Assembly (NCBI RefSeq): GCF_014174395.1
Contig: NZ_JABEQD010000001.1
Location: 372,001 to 436,000, forward strand
Length of the DNA stretch: 64,000 nucleotides
Source: Gluconacetobacter aggeris
GTDB taxonomy: Bacteria; Pseudomonadota; Alphaproteobacteria; Acetobacterales; Acetobacteraceae
Reading direction: 5' to 3'
Position numbers and translations under genes: made by a program. Numbering within the stretch: the stretch's first letter is position 1; each line of letters opens with the position of its first letter. Below, piece by piece: positions 1-8,478 of the stretch. The notes under the pieces were generated by a model. The model was not told the origin of the DNA, searched no databases, and worked only from the letters and a program-made list of their open reading frames with translations.

Positions 1-2
1 GC

Positions 3-437
3 TCATTGTCCTTCCATGAACTGATCCTGACCTACGATACCCAGCTTGGTAATGCCAAGCCTCTGGGCATCCGCAAGGACATGCGCCACCGTCTTGTAGT
101 CGGCCAGACGATTGGGGTGGATATGCATTTCAGGCTGGTCGGGCTCGGCGGCAGCCTGCTGGAAATGCGCCAGCAGCGATCCCTCGTCCCCGATGGGTTC
201 GCCATTCCAGGAAATGCTGTTGTCGAAATCGATCGCGAGCGTCACGACCTTCGGCACGTCGGTCGAAGGCGGCGGGTTGCCCTGGGGCAGGTCCAGCGCA
301 ACCGAATGGGTCTGCAGCGGAATGGTAATGATCAGCATGATCAGCAGCACCAACATGACGTCGATCAACGGCGTCGTGTTGATATCGACCATGCCTTCGT
401 CTTCGTGGGTACTCTCGGAGCCGACACTCATGCCCAT
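3..437 (-). CDS. exbD: ExbD/TolR-type biopolymer transport protein (second copy)
   Basis: Inner-membrane subunit of the TonB energy-coupling motor, using the proton gradient with ExbB to energise TonB. The 144-residue product has a short acidic cytoplasmic N-terminus, one membrane segment at about residues 24-43 starting TPLIDVMLVLL, and a periplasmic domain. Asp26 in 'PLID' is the family's conserved membrane aspartate, needed for proton flow. The ATG at 437 has AGAGAG nine bases upstream; an in-frame ATG two codons later is possible. It is the last gene of tonB-exbB-exbD-exbD, 147 bp after the first exbD, with a strong hairpin in the gap. The two ExbD copies are clearly diverged, so this is not a recent duplication. 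TolR is the alternative, but no tolQ, tolA or tolB lies beside it. Confidence 0.88.
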   Translation of the reverse strand: MGMSVGSESTHEDEGMVDINTTPLIDVMLVLLIMLIITIPLQTHSVALDLPQGNPPPSTDVPKVVTLAIDFDNSISWNGEPIGDEGSLLAHFQQAAAEPDQPEMHIHPNRLADYKTVAHVLADAQRLGITKLGIVGQDQFMEGQ

Positions 438-548
438 GGCGGTGTACTCTCTAAAAAAACGCGGACTGCCGGACCGTTCAGGCCGCCCACCCCTGAACCG
501 GTGCGGACGGGCGGACGCGGCGCCCTGATGTGAGATTCCCGGAAGTCC

Positions 549-570
549 GGGGCCGGCTCACGCCGGCCCC
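549..570. other. Perfect GC-rich hairpin between the two exbD genes
   Basis: GGGGCCGGC and GCCGGCCCC form a nine-base-pair perfect stem around a four-base loop, 15 nt past the first exbD stop in the direction of transcription. No T-run follows, so it looks more like an mRNA-stabilising or pausing element that could lower expression of the distal exbD than a full terminator. Confidence 0.5.
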
Positions 571-584
571 TTGTTCCCCGTCGT

Positions 585-1010
585 TCAGTCCGAGTGCGGC
601 TGCTCGGTGATGAAGTCGACGTGGTAGATCCCGGCTTCCTGACAGGTGGCGATCACCCGCCCCACGGATTCGTAGCGCGACTTGGCATCGCCACGGATCT
701 GGATCTGGGGCTGCGGCTTGATCACCGCCACCTTCTCAAGCCTGTCCAGAAGGTCAGCGCGACTTTTGATCGCGATTTCATTCCAGTAGATCTGTCCGTT
801 CTCCGTCACCGCCAGCACCACGTTGCCGGGCTTGGTCTGAGTAGGCTGGTTGGCGTCCCTCGGAAGGTTCACCTTGATCGTGTGTGTTGCGACTGGGATG
901 GTGATCAGGAAGATGATCAGCAGCACCAGCATGACGTCGACAAGTGGAGTGGTGTTGATGGCGGACACCACCTCGTCTTCATCGCCGCCGCCTCCGACTT
1001 GCATCGCCAT
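585..1010 (-). CDS. exbD: ExbD biopolymer transport protein (first copy)
   Basis: 141-residue ExbD. It has an acidic N-terminus, one membrane helix (about residues 22-42, 'TTPLVDVMLVLLIIF') carrying the conserved Asp25, and a roughly 95-residue periplasmic domain. ExbD assembles inside an ExbB oligomer and passes proton-motive energy to TonB. Only two bases separate its start from the exbB stop, so the two are almost certainly translationally coupled. The motif 'INTTPL(V/I)DVMLVLL' is shared with the downstream copy, but the periplasmic parts differ widely. Function is assigned from family and operon position. Confidence 0.92.
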   Translation of the reverse strand: MAMQVGGGGDEDEVVSAINTTPLVDVMLVLLIIFLITIPVATHTIKVNLPRDANQPTQTKPGNVVLAVTENGQIYWNEIAIKSRADLLDRLEKVAVIKPQPQIQIRGDAKSRYESVGRVIATCQEAGIYHVDFITEQPHSD

Positions 1011-1012
1011 GA

Positions 1013-2047
1013 TCAGGCAACCCGGTTGGAGGTCGTGGTGGTGGTCGGCGAGTTATCGGGATGAACCACGATTTCCGGCGCGGCACCATGACGGAAGCCA
1101 CCCAGCAGGATCGACTGCAGGTCGGCGGCGAAGTTGCGGACCTTGTCCATGGCGCCCTTGTTGCGGCGGACCAGCAGGTTGTAGCCCAGCACGGCCGGAA
1201 CGGCGGTGCCCAGACCGATCGCGGTCATGATCAGCGATTCACCGACCGGGCCGGCAACCTTGTCGATCGACGCCTGGCCGGCGATGCCGATGGCGGTCAG
1301 GGCGTGATAGATACCCCAGACGGTGCCGAACAGGCCGACGAACGGCGAGGTGGAACCCACGGTGCCGAGGAAGGCCAGGCCACCCTGCATACGCGCCTGG
1401 ATGGTGTCGACGGCGCGCTGGATCGACATCGAGGTCCAGGTATGCAGGTCGATCGATTCCTGCATCGTGCCCTCATGGTGCTCGGCCGCGACGATGCCGG
1501 TATCGGCGATGTAGCGGAACGGCGAGGACGGCTTCAGCGCGGCGGCGCCTTCCTGGATCGAGGACTTGGTCCAGAAGGTCGTCGCGGCTTCCTTGGCGGC
1601 CGAGAACATACGCATCTGTTCGAAGAACTTCGTGATCATGATGTACCACGTGCCCAGCGACATGACGACCATGATCAGCAGGACGCCGCGGGCGATGATG
1701 TCACCATTGCGCCACAGCGCATCCAGGCCATACGGGTTGCCCGCCGGCTTGGCCGGGGCGGCATCTTCCGCCGGCGGCGTCACGGGAGCCGGGGCAGCAG
1801 CATCGGCGGCCGGAGCGGCAGGGGCCGAACCGTCGGCCGGCGCGGCCGGAGCGGCGGCGGGGGCCGACGCGTCGGGCGCCGGAGCGGCCGGCGCCGTGGC
1901 GGCGGGGGCCGACGCGTCAGGAGCGGGAGCGGCGGCCGGAGCGGTGGACTGTGCGTCCTGAGCCACCGCGATCACGGGCGACGAGACGCTCAGAATGGCA
2001 GCCAGGGCCGACGCGGCAACGACAGGAACACGGTGCAGTCTGGTCAT
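1013..2047 (-). CDS. exbB: ExbB, MotA/TolQ/ExbB proton channel protein with long Ala/Pro-rich N-terminus
   Basis: Inner-membrane proton-channel subunit of the TonB system, 344 residues. From the chosen ATG at 2047 it begins with a signal-like hydrophobic segment (about residues 4-28). A very Ala/Pro/Asp-rich low-complexity tract follows to about residue 100. The MotA/TolQ domain has three membrane segments, including 'GVLLIMVVMSLGTWYIMI' and the conserved 'TVGSTSPFVGLFGTVWGI' loop. ATG at 2047 is preferred because AGAGGA lies ten bases upstream; a TTG three codons earlier is the alternative. The Ala/Pro tract makes it about 100 residues longer than a minimal ExbB and is presumably a periplasmic spacer. 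It lies 92 bp after tonB and 2 bp before exbD. Confidence 0.92.
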   Translation of the reverse strand: MTRLHRVPVVAASALAAILSVSSPVIAVAQDAQSTAPAAAPAPDASAPAATAPAAPAPDASAPAAAPAAPADGSAPAAPAADAAAPAPVTPPAEDAAPAKPAGNPYGLDALWRNGDIIARGVLLIMVVMSLGTWYIMITKFFEQMRMFSAAKEAATTFWTKSSIQEGAAALKPSSPFRYIADTGIVAAEHHEGTMQESIDLHTWTSMSIQRAVDTIQARMQGGLAFLGTVGSTSPFVGLFGTVWGIYHALTAIGIAGQASIDKVAGPVGESLIMTAIGLGTAVPAVLGYNLLVRRNKGAMDKVRNFAADLQSILLGGFRHGAAPEIVVHPDNSPTTTTTSNRVA

Positions 2048-2139
2048 GTACTCCAAATCCTCTGTGGTAAATGGCCCGTTTACCGGAACCCCGGAGCCGC
2101 CGGACCTACATCCGGCCGGCCCCGGTCGTTAGGTGACCC

Positions 2140-2799
2140 TCAGTCGTTGCTGAGCCTGAAGGTAATCGTATACGGATGGCGGAACTCCTTGATGGGCACG
2201 CCATTCTTCACCGCCGGCTGATACCGGGCGCGGCGGACGTAATCCAACGCGGCCTGGGAGAAAGCCTGCCCACCCTGCACGCTCGTCACGGCGCAGTTGC
2301 TGGTCGACCCGTCCGGCTCCACGTCGCACACCACGGTCACGCGGCCTTCCCGATTCTCCTCGAGCATTTCCTCGGGATATTCGAGCTTGACGTTGTTGAC
2401 CGGACGCGCACCCGCCAGATGATCCGGAACCGGCGGCCCGACCGGCGCGTTCTGCGCCGACGGCGGCACAGGCGGCGAAGGCGGCACAGGCTTCGGCGGT
2501 GGCGTATGCGTCACCTGCTTGATCACCTGCTGCGGCGGCGGCTGAATCTGGATCTTCGGCGGCGGAATGTACGGCGGCGGCGGCTGCGTCATCACCGGCG
2601 GCGGCGGCGGTGGTGGCGGCGGCGGCGGCGGCTTTGGCTCCGTAATAATCTTGGTCTGGATGGGCGGATGCAGCTCCTGGACGATCTTCGCCCCGAGCCC
2701 GTTCATCAACGCCCAGATCAGAACCACGTGCAGGAGAACAACGACAGTTATGCCGATGATATGTTTCGTCGGACTGCGTTGTTGTTCTGCGTAGTTCAT
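2140..2799 (-). CDS. tonB: TonB energy transducer
   Basis: 219-residue TonB that links the ExbB-ExbD motor in the inner membrane to outer-membrane TonB-dependent receptors. It shows a cytoplasmic start, one membrane anchor at about residues 13-33 ('IIGITVVVLLHVVLIWALM'), a proline-rich periplasmic spacer at about 47-115 with twelve consecutive prolines, and a C-terminal TonB fold at about 130-219. That fold includes 'LEYPEEMLEENREGRVTV' and the late 'ARYQPAVKNGVPI' motif. The ATG at 2799 has AAGGAGG seven bases upstream. It heads the operon, and likely clients are the two TonB-dependent receptors at 51.6-54.1 and 57.5-60.0 kb. Its promoter should lie in the AT-rich stretch upstream. Confidence 0.93.
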   Translation of the reverse strand: MNYAEQQRSPTKHIIGITVVVLLHVVLIWALMNGLGAKIVQELHPPIQTKIITEPKPPPPPPPPPPPPVMTQPPPPYIPPPKIQIQPPPQQVIKQVTHTPPPKPVPPSPPVPPSAQNAPVGPPVPDHLAGARPVNNVKLEYPEEMLEENREGRVTVVCDVEPDGSTSNCAVTSVQGGQAFSQAALDYVRRARYQPAVKNGVPIKEFRHPYTITFRLSND

Positions 2800-3334
2800 G
2801 TCGAAACCTCCTTAACCCTCTCGTCCACGCCGGTTTCGGCACTCAAAACCACAACAAATCAGGACCACTGCGCAGCGTCCGACCCTCCACCCGGGCAAAC
2901 CCGGGCCATGCCGTGGCGCGAACCACGGACACGTGCGGAAGGGCGCAACAGACTACATCGGGATCGTGCATCCCCTGCGTTCCGACCTGACCGGACAGAC
3001 ATCGAAATGCCGCCAAGCCGTCGAATTGGGCTATTGCGCCCATCCGATGTCAAGCAAGATATTTATCGAATTTGAAACGAGTAATTTGTCATCAGTGGCC
3101 CAAAAAATGGCCATATTAACAACCTGTCATAAACGGCCAAAAACTGGCGATTTTTTAGATCGTGCCCATTTTTCTGCCATTTTTCGCGCCGAGTCCGATT
3201 CCGTTGCGAATCCGACACGATACCCGACCGGCGCCACGCGGCCTCGTTCACCGCGCTGACGAAGCCTCAACGCAGGAGGCCGGGACCAGGTTCGAATCCA
3301 TCGCGCGGCACCGAACCGCCCCATGGAGACGACC
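2800..3334. promoter_or_regulatory. Intergenic region upstream of tonB with an AT-rich island and repeated GGCC/A5 motifs
   Basis: About 535 bp without a convincing gene. The part at roughly 3046-3200 is much more AT-rich than the rest of the window. It holds variants of one short motif: a perfect TGGCC...GGCCA inverted repeat around a run of A (about 3099-3116), a second CGGCCAAAAACTGGC (about 3133-3147), and TGCCATTTTT-like versions near 3163-3186. This is the natural place for the tonB promoter and its operators. I could not fix a -35/-10 pair or a convincing Fur box. Short ORFs here look like noise. Confidence 0.4.
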
Positions 3335-3360
3335 AAAAAAAAGGGCGGCCGAAGCCACCC
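3335..3360 (-). terminator. Intrinsic terminator of prfB
   Basis: Read on the minus strand, GGGTGGC-TTCG-GCCGCCC forms a seven-pair stem (one T-G wobble) with a UUCG tetraloop, followed at once by eight T. It starts 28 bases after the prfB stop codon, a textbook rho-independent terminator. Confidence 0.9.
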
Positions 3361-3387
3361 TTTCCTGCCGCCGGGGATAACCCGCGA

Positions 3388-4519
3388 TCACTGTGCGGAG
3401 GCGCTGGCCTCGGACCGGGTGGCTCCCACCCGGGCGGCCAGGGCCGCCGCCATGAAATCGTCCAGGTCGCCATCCAGCACGGCGCCGGGATTGCCCCGCT
3501 CGACATTGGTCCGCAGGTCCTTCACCAACTGGTAGGGCGCCAGCACGTAGGAACGGATCTGGTGCCCCCAGCCGATATCGGTCTTCGCCGCCTCGGTCTG
3601 GGCTGCGGCGGCTTCGCGCCGCTGCAGTTCCTGCTCGTACATGCGGGCCTTCAGCATCGTCATTGCCGTGGCCCGGTTGCGGTGCTGCGACCGGTCGGTC
3701 TGGCAGGCCACGATGATGCCGGTGGGAATATGGGTGATCCGAATCGCGGATTCCGTCTTGTTGACGTGCTGTCCGCCCGCGCCCGAGGCACGGAACGTAT
3801 CGACCTTCAGGTCGGCTTCGTTGATCTCGATCTCGATCGAATCATCGACCACCGGATAGACCCACACCGAGGCGAACGAGGTCTGCCGCCGCGCGGCGGC
3901 GTCGAAGGGCGAAATCCGCACCAGCCGATGCACGCCGGCCTCGGTCTTCAGCCAGCCATAGGCATTGGGACCGGACACCTGGATCGTCGCCGATTTCAGC
4001 CCCGCCTGCTCGCCCTCCGAGCTTTCCATCAGCGTGACCTTGTAGCCATGCTGTTCGGCCCAGCGCGTGTACATGCGCAGCAGCATCTCGGCCCAGTCCT
4101 GGGCCTCGGTACCGCCCGCGCCGGCATTGACTTCCATGTAGCAGTCATTGCTGTCGGCCTCGCCGGACAGCAGGCTCTCGGTCTCGCGGCGCTTGGCCTC
4201 GTCGGCCAGGTCGCGCAGCATCCGCGTGGCGTCCTTCAGGACGGCCTCGTCGCCTTCCATCTCGGCCAGTTCGATCAGATCCAGCGTATCGCGGACATCG
4301 GCTTCCAGCCGCTGCACCCCTTCGACCTGCCCGGCCAGGAGGGTGCGCTCGCGCATCAGCTTCTGGGCGGCATCCGGATCGTTCCACAGATCCGGGTCCT
4401 CCGCCCGGTTGTTCAGTTCGGCCAGGCGGCCAAGTGCGACATCCCAGTCAAAGATGCCTCCTCAGCAGTGCCACCGACTGCTTGATCTGGTCGTTGAGAG
4501 CCTCGGTCTCGGCGGACAT
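3388..4519 (-). CDS. prfB: Peptide chain release factor 2 (RF2), programmed +1 frameshift
   Basis: Recognises UGA and UAA stop codons and triggers peptide release. The gene is read in two frames. Codons 1-23 run from the ATG at 4519 ('[10 protein letters not shown]...LLRRHL') to an in-frame TGA at 4450-4448. A +1 shift at CTT-T then gives '[14 protein letters not shown]' and the rest, about 376 residues in total (E. coli RF2 has 365). The body contains the RF2 stop-decoding tripeptide SPF ('[12 protein letters not shown]') and the catalytic GGQ ('[14 protein letters not shown]'). The shift signal is listed separately and makes synthesis autoregulated by RF2 level. It lies 70 bp after mrcA on the same strand and ends at a strong terminator. 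An annotation starting only at the ATG near 4356 would be truncated. Confidence 0.95.
4447..4462 (-). promoter_or_regulatory. Programmed +1 frameshift site of prfB
   Basis: On the coding strand the sequence is AGGAGG-CAT-CTT-TGA-C. The AGGAGG is an internal Shine-Dalgarno-like stimulator three bases before the CTT slippery codon, and TGA is the stop in the zero frame. When RF2 is scarce the ribosome slips to read GAC and continues. The layout matches the classic E. coli prfB site except for the stimulator-to-CTT codon (CAT instead of TAT). Confidence 0.95.
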
Positions 4520-4589
4520 GGAACAGGAACTCCATCGGTCAAGAGGGGCAGCCGACCGGCGGCCTGCCCGACAGGAAATGCAAACGGGG

Positions 4590-7343
4590 TCAATACAGGC
4601 CGCCCATGCCGATGTCACCCCCGGCGGCCGGGGCGGCGGCCGACGGCACGGGCTGGCCCGGCACGGCGCCTGGGCCGGTCGCGGGGCCGCCTGCCGGCGC
4701 GGCGGAGGGCGATGCCGCCATGTCGCTCTCGGAATCCGGCATCGTCTCGGCGCCGGTATCCTCGGCGGTCAGCGCGCCGGTCGCGGTGGCGTTCAGGTCG
4801 GCACTGATGCCCGGCACCTGGTCGGGCTTGAAGGCGTCCATCGCCATGCCCATCCCGGTATCGTAACGCGTCAGCGTCACCCCCTGCGGCACGGGGAAAT
4901 CCAGCTTCGGCCGGTCGGCCAGCACTGCCTTCATCACCCGGTTCCAGATCGGGCCGGCGATCGTGCCGCCGGTCTCGTTCTTGCCCAGGGTCTGCGGCGT
5001 GTCGAACCCGATCCAGACGATCGTCACGATATCGGGCGAGAAACCGGCGAACCACGCATCGTTGAAATTCTGGCTGGTGCCCGTCTTGCCGGCGATGGGG
5101 CGGTCGATCCCCTGCCCCGCCCGGGTCCCGGTGCCGCGCAGGATCACGTCGCGCATCATCGTCACGATCTGGAACGCGCTGGCCGGCGAGGCCACCTGCG
5201 GCCGCGTATCGACCAGCACCGGCCCATCGGCCGGCGCGGCCGTCGCCGCCGCCATCGCCGCCTGTGCCAATGCCGGCGTCTGGCCACCCGCGGAGGCCGA
5301 TTGCGGCGCCGCAACGGCAGACGCGGGGGCGCCAGATGCGGGCGTGGCGGGACCGGGCGTGGCCGCCGCCTGCAAGCCCAGGCCCGGCGGCTGCCACAGC
5401 ACATGGCCGTCGCGGTCCTGCACATTGTCGATCAGGGTCGGCGTCACCAGCCGCCCGCCCGCCGCGATGGTGGCATAGGCCCCGGCCTCGCGCAGCACGG
5501 TCGTCTCCACCGCGCCCAGGGCGGCGGGCAGGACATGGGGCATGGCATCGACCAGTTGCAGCGACGTGGCCATGTTCGCCACCGCTTTCATGCCGATATG
5601 GGCCGCCAGGCGAATGGTCACCAGGTTGCGCGATTCCCGCAGCGCGTCATGCAGGGTGGTGGGGCCCCAGAAATCCTTCTCGTAATTGTTCGGGTGCCAT
5701 GTGCCGTACGAGACCGGGGAATCGTCGAATTTCTGCGACGGCGAAATCCCCTGCTCCATCGCCGTCAGATAGACGAACGGCTTGAAGGACGATCCGGGCT
5801 GGCGCAGCGCCTGGGTGGCGCGGTTGAACTGCGACTGGCCGAACGACCAGCCGCCCACCATCGCCAGCACCCGGCCCGTCCGCACGTCCATCGTCACCAG
5901 CGCGCCTTCGACCTTCGGCACCTGGCGCAGCGCGACCCCGCCGCCCTCGGCCTGCGGCTCGACCATCAGCAGGTCGCCCGCGTGCGGGGCCCGCATGCGG
6001 CGCATCCAGGCCATGTCGCGCCCCAGCAACCGGCCGGTGCGCGGTTCGGCACGCGCCGCCGGCCCTTCCAGCCAGCCGATTTCGCCCGTCGACGGCGACA
6101 GCAGGACCCCAAGGCGCCAGGAGTCCAGCATGCCGGGCGGCCGCGCCGCAGCGGCCAGGGCGGGGACCCACTGGCCGGCGTTCGCCACACCGTCCAGATG
6201 CCCCACCGGCCCGCGCCAGCCGCCATGATCATGGTCATAGGCCATCAGCCCGTCACGCACCGCCGCGGTGGCGATCTGCTGCAGATGCGGGTCCATGCTG
6301 GTATGGACCAGAAGGCCACCCTGCATGGTGGTGTCCTGCCCGTATCGCTCGATCAGCTGGCGACGCACCTCCTCGCCGAACCATTCCGAACCGGGGACCG
6401 GACCCGGGCGGGTGAAGGATTGCGGCACCAGCGGCTCGTTCTGCGCGGCGCGGGCCTCGCTATCGGAAATGGCGCCGATCTCGGCCATGCGTTGCAGCAC
6501 CCAGTCGCGTCGGCCCTTGGCGGCCTCGGGGAAGCGATAGGGGTTGTAGTTGGTGGGCGATTTCGGCAGCGCGCCCAGGAACGCGGCCTCGGCATCGTCC
6601 ACCTGGTCCAGCGGCTTGTTGAAATAGGTCTGGGCCGCGGCCCCCACGCCATAGGCACCCGCGCCGAGATAGATCTCGTTCAGGTAGATCTCGAGGATCT
6701 TCTCCTTGGGCAGCGTCTGCTCGATCCGGATCGCCAGCAGGGCTTCCTTCGCCTTGCGTTCCAGCGACAGGGTCTGCTTCGATCCCAGCAGCATGATGCG
6801 CGCCACCTGCTGGGTGATCGTCGAGGCCCCCATCGGGCGGTGGCCCCGATGCACGGTCAGGTCGCTCAGTCCCGCGCGGATGATCGCGAACGGATCGACG
6901 CCGCCATGGGTATAGAATTTCTGGTCCTCGGCCGCGATGACGGCATTCTTCACCCGTGCCGGAATGGCCGAATAGGGCACGAAGATGCGCCGTTCAGCCG
7001 CCAGCTCCGCCATCACCTTGTCATCGCCGGAATAGAGGCGGCTCATGACCGGCGGCTGATAGGTGCGCAGCCCGTCCACCGTCGGCAGGTCGGCCACCAG
7101 TTGCTCGTATTTCGTCCAGGCCACCAGCCCGCCCGCCAGCGTCACCAGCAGCACCACGGCCGCCCCCCCACCCAGCAGGCGGCGGATCAGCCGGAAGCGC
7201 GGCCGGCGCGGGCCGCCACCCGGCCCGGTCAGGCCGAAGCCACGCCGGGGCTGGCCCGAGGCCGCGCCTTCGACGACATCGCCCCCGACGCGCGAGGTGA
7301 CAAGCAGCCGGCCGTCACGGCCTGATCCGTTACGAAAAATCAT
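4590..7343 (-). CDS. mrcA: Penicillin-binding protein 1A, bifunctional transglycosylase/transpeptidase
   Basis: Polymerises and cross-links peptidoglycan in the periplasm. The 917-residue protein has a basic, Gly/Pro-rich cytoplasmic N-terminus and a membrane anchor at about 55-76. The GT51 glycosyltransferase domain carries 'EDQKFYTHGGVDP' with catalytic Glu139. The transpeptidase domain carries SSFK (nucleophile Ser518, Lys521), SRN (571-573) and KTGT (753-756). An Ala/Pro/Ser-rich insertion at about 655-710 interrupts the transpeptidase domain between SRN and KTGT, and the C-terminus (after about 870) is low-complexity. The start at 7343 lacks a strong ribosome-binding site. prfB follows after 70 bp on the same strand. 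Confidence 0.93.
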   Translation of the reverse strand: MIFRNGSGRDGRLLVTSRVGGDVVEGAASGQPRRGFGLTGPGGGPRRPRFRLIRRLLGGGAAVVLLVTLAGGLVAWTKYEQLVADLPTVDGLRTYQPPVMSRLYSGDDKVMAELAAERRIFVPYSAIPARVKNAVIAAEDQKFYTHGGVDPFAIIRAGLSDLTVHRGHRPMGASTITQQVARIMLLGSKQTLSLERKAKEALLAIRIEQTLPKEKILEIYLNEIYLGAGAYGVGAAAQTYFNKPLDQVDDAEAAFLGALPKSPTNYNPYRFPEAAKGRRDWVLQRMAEIGAISDSEARAAQNEPLVPQSFTRPGPVPGSEWFGEEVRRQLIERYGQDTTMQGGLLVHTSMDPHLQQIATAAVRDGLMAYDHDHGGWRGPVGHLDGVANAGQWVPALAAAARPPGMLDSWRLGVLLSPSTGEIGWLEGPAARAEPRTGRLLGRDMAWMRRMRAPHAGDLLMVEPQAEGGGVALRQVPKVEGALVTMDVRTGRVLAMVGGWSFGQSQFNRATQALRQPGSSFKPFVYLTAMEQGISPSQKFDDSPVSYGTWHPNNYEKDFWGPTTLHDALRESRNLVTIRLAAHIGMKAVANMATSLQLVDAMPHVLPAALGAVETTVLREAGAYATIAAGGRLVTPTLIDNVQDRDGHVLWQPPGLGLQAAATPGPATPASGAPASAVAAPQSASAGGQTPALAQAAMAAATAAPADGPVLVDTRPQVASPASAFQIVTMMRDVILRGTGTRAGQGIDRPIAGKTGTSQNFNDAWFAGFSPDIVTIVWIGFDTPQTLGKNETGGTIAGPIWNRVMKAVLADRPKLDFPVPQGVTLTRYDTGMGMAMDAFKPDQVPGISADLNATATGALTAEDTGAETMPDSESDMAASPSAAPAGGPATGPGAVPGQPVPSAAAPAAGGDIGMGGLY

Positions 7344-7448
7344 CCAGGGTCCAATGGGCGAGGGGCAAGGGAACGAGATCCGTCATGACGGGCAAGGACG
7401 CCTCTCCTAGCATTCTCGGGCCGCGGCGTCGCCCCCCGGGCAGGGGCG

Positions 7449-8336
7449 TCAACCATCCGCCTGACGGCGCCATTCCGCGCGCCCCTCCTGCTCCAGCCGG
7501 GTGAAGGTCGCATCGTCCAGTGCCAGTCCGGCGGCGGCCACATTCTCTTCGACATGCGCGGGGCTGCCGGTGCCGGGGATCGGCAGCATCACCGGGGCGC
7601 GGCGCAGCAGCCAGGCCAGCGCCACCTGTCCCGGCGTGGCCCCCATATCGCGCGCCGTCCGATCCAGCACGCCGCCTTCCCGCGCCAGCGAGCCCGCCGC
7701 CAGCGGCGCCCAGGGAATGAAGCCGATCCCGCGCGCGGCGCAATAATCCAGCACGTCCTCGGACGCGCGGTTGACCAGATTATAGCGGTTCTGCACCGTC
7801 ACGACCGGGAAGAAGCGCTGGGCCCGCTCGATCATCTCCACCGACACTTCGGACAGGCCGACATGACGGATCAACCCTTCCGCGCGCATCGCGGCGATGA
7901 CCTCGAACTGCACCTCCGGCGGGCAGTCCGGCCCCACGCGATGCAGCTGCCACAGATCGATCCGCTCCACGCCCAGGCGGCGCATGCTCATCAGCACGCA
8001 CTGGCGCAGATAGTTCGGATTGCCCACCGGGCGCCAGATGTCCGGTCCATGGCGGGTGTGGCCGCCCTTGGTCGCGATATGCAGCCCGGCATAGGGGTGC
8101 AGGGCCGCGCGGATCAGATCCTCGCTGACATAAGGGCCGTAGGCGTCGGCAGTGTCGATCAGGGTAACCCCGCAGGCCACCGCGCGGCGCAGGGTTTCCA
8201 GCGCACGCTCGCGGTCGGGCGGGTCGCCCCATATTCCGCGCCCGGTAATGCGCATGGCGCCGAACCCCAGGCGCACGACCGGCAGGTCGCCACCGATCAG
8301 GAACGTGCCGGCCTGGCGTGCATCGGGACGGGGCAT
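7449..8336 (-). CDS. Aldo/keto reductase
   Basis: NAD(P)H-dependent TIM-barrel oxidoreductase of about 295 residues. The family tetrad is visible: Asp and Tyr in 'DTADAYG', Lys in 'IATKGG' and His in 'LWQLHRVG'. The usual cofactor-binding end '[18 protein letters not shown]' is near the C-terminus. The ATG at 8336 ('[10 protein letters not shown]') is chosen because AGGAGA lies six bases upstream; the frame stays open for 33 more codons but that extension is unlike the family. Substrate cannot be told from sequence. It lies between hrcA and mrcA on the same strand, with a partial R3 repeat in the gap to hrcA. Confidence 0.88.
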   Translation of the reverse strand: MPRPDARQAGTFLIGGDLPVVRLGFGAMRITGRGIWGDPPDRERALETLRRAVACGVTLIDTADAYGPYVSEDLIRAALHPYAGLHIATKGGHTRHGPDIWRPVGNPNYLRQCVLMSMRRLGVERIDLWQLHRVGPDCPPEVQFEVIAAMRAEGLIRHVGLSEVSVEMIERAQRFFPVVTVQNRYNLVNRASEDVLDYCAARGIGFIPWAPLAAGSLAREGGVLDRTARDMGATPGQVALAWLLRRAPVMLPIPGTGSPAHVEENVAAAGLALDDATFTRLEQEGRAEWRRQADG

Positions 8337-8437
8337 GAAGGCTCTCCTCGAACATGCGCGCCGGGCGGAGACGAACGCACCGTCCCGGCAGCTAGGGCAG
8401 GAAGATGGCGGCACCAAGGCAGTCCGGCCTTTCACGC

Positions 8438-8478
8438 CCGCGCCGGATCGCCACCAGCGCGCGTGTCCGGGCGGAGAT
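8438..8478 (-). repeat. R3 interspersed repeat, partial copy
   Basis: Read on the minus strand, this stretch carries the R3 core GCGCGCTGGTGGCGATCCGG, identical over 20 bases to the core at 47798-47963. The left end begins directly after the hrcA stop codon. Only the left part of the element is present, and the right terminal repeat is missing. Confidence 0.7.

Noticed and set aside
2843-3259. Short ORFs in the gap between tonB and prfB
   Set aside because: All lack ribosome-binding sites and overlap each other on both strands; the AT-rich part looks regulatory.
3286-3302. GGTTCGAATCC resembles a tRNA T-loop
   Set aside because: The flanking bases do not pair into a T-stem, and no acceptor, D or anticodon arm is found. 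It lies in the intergenic stretch after prfB by chance.
3388-4519. prfB as a pseudogene because of an in-frame stop after 23 codons
   Set aside because: The stop sits in the canonical RF2 +1 frameshift signal and the other frame is intact, so it is a functional recoding site.
4434-7325. 963-codon plus-strand open frame over mrcA
   Set aside because: Antisense of a well-supported mrcA; composition of a shadow frame.
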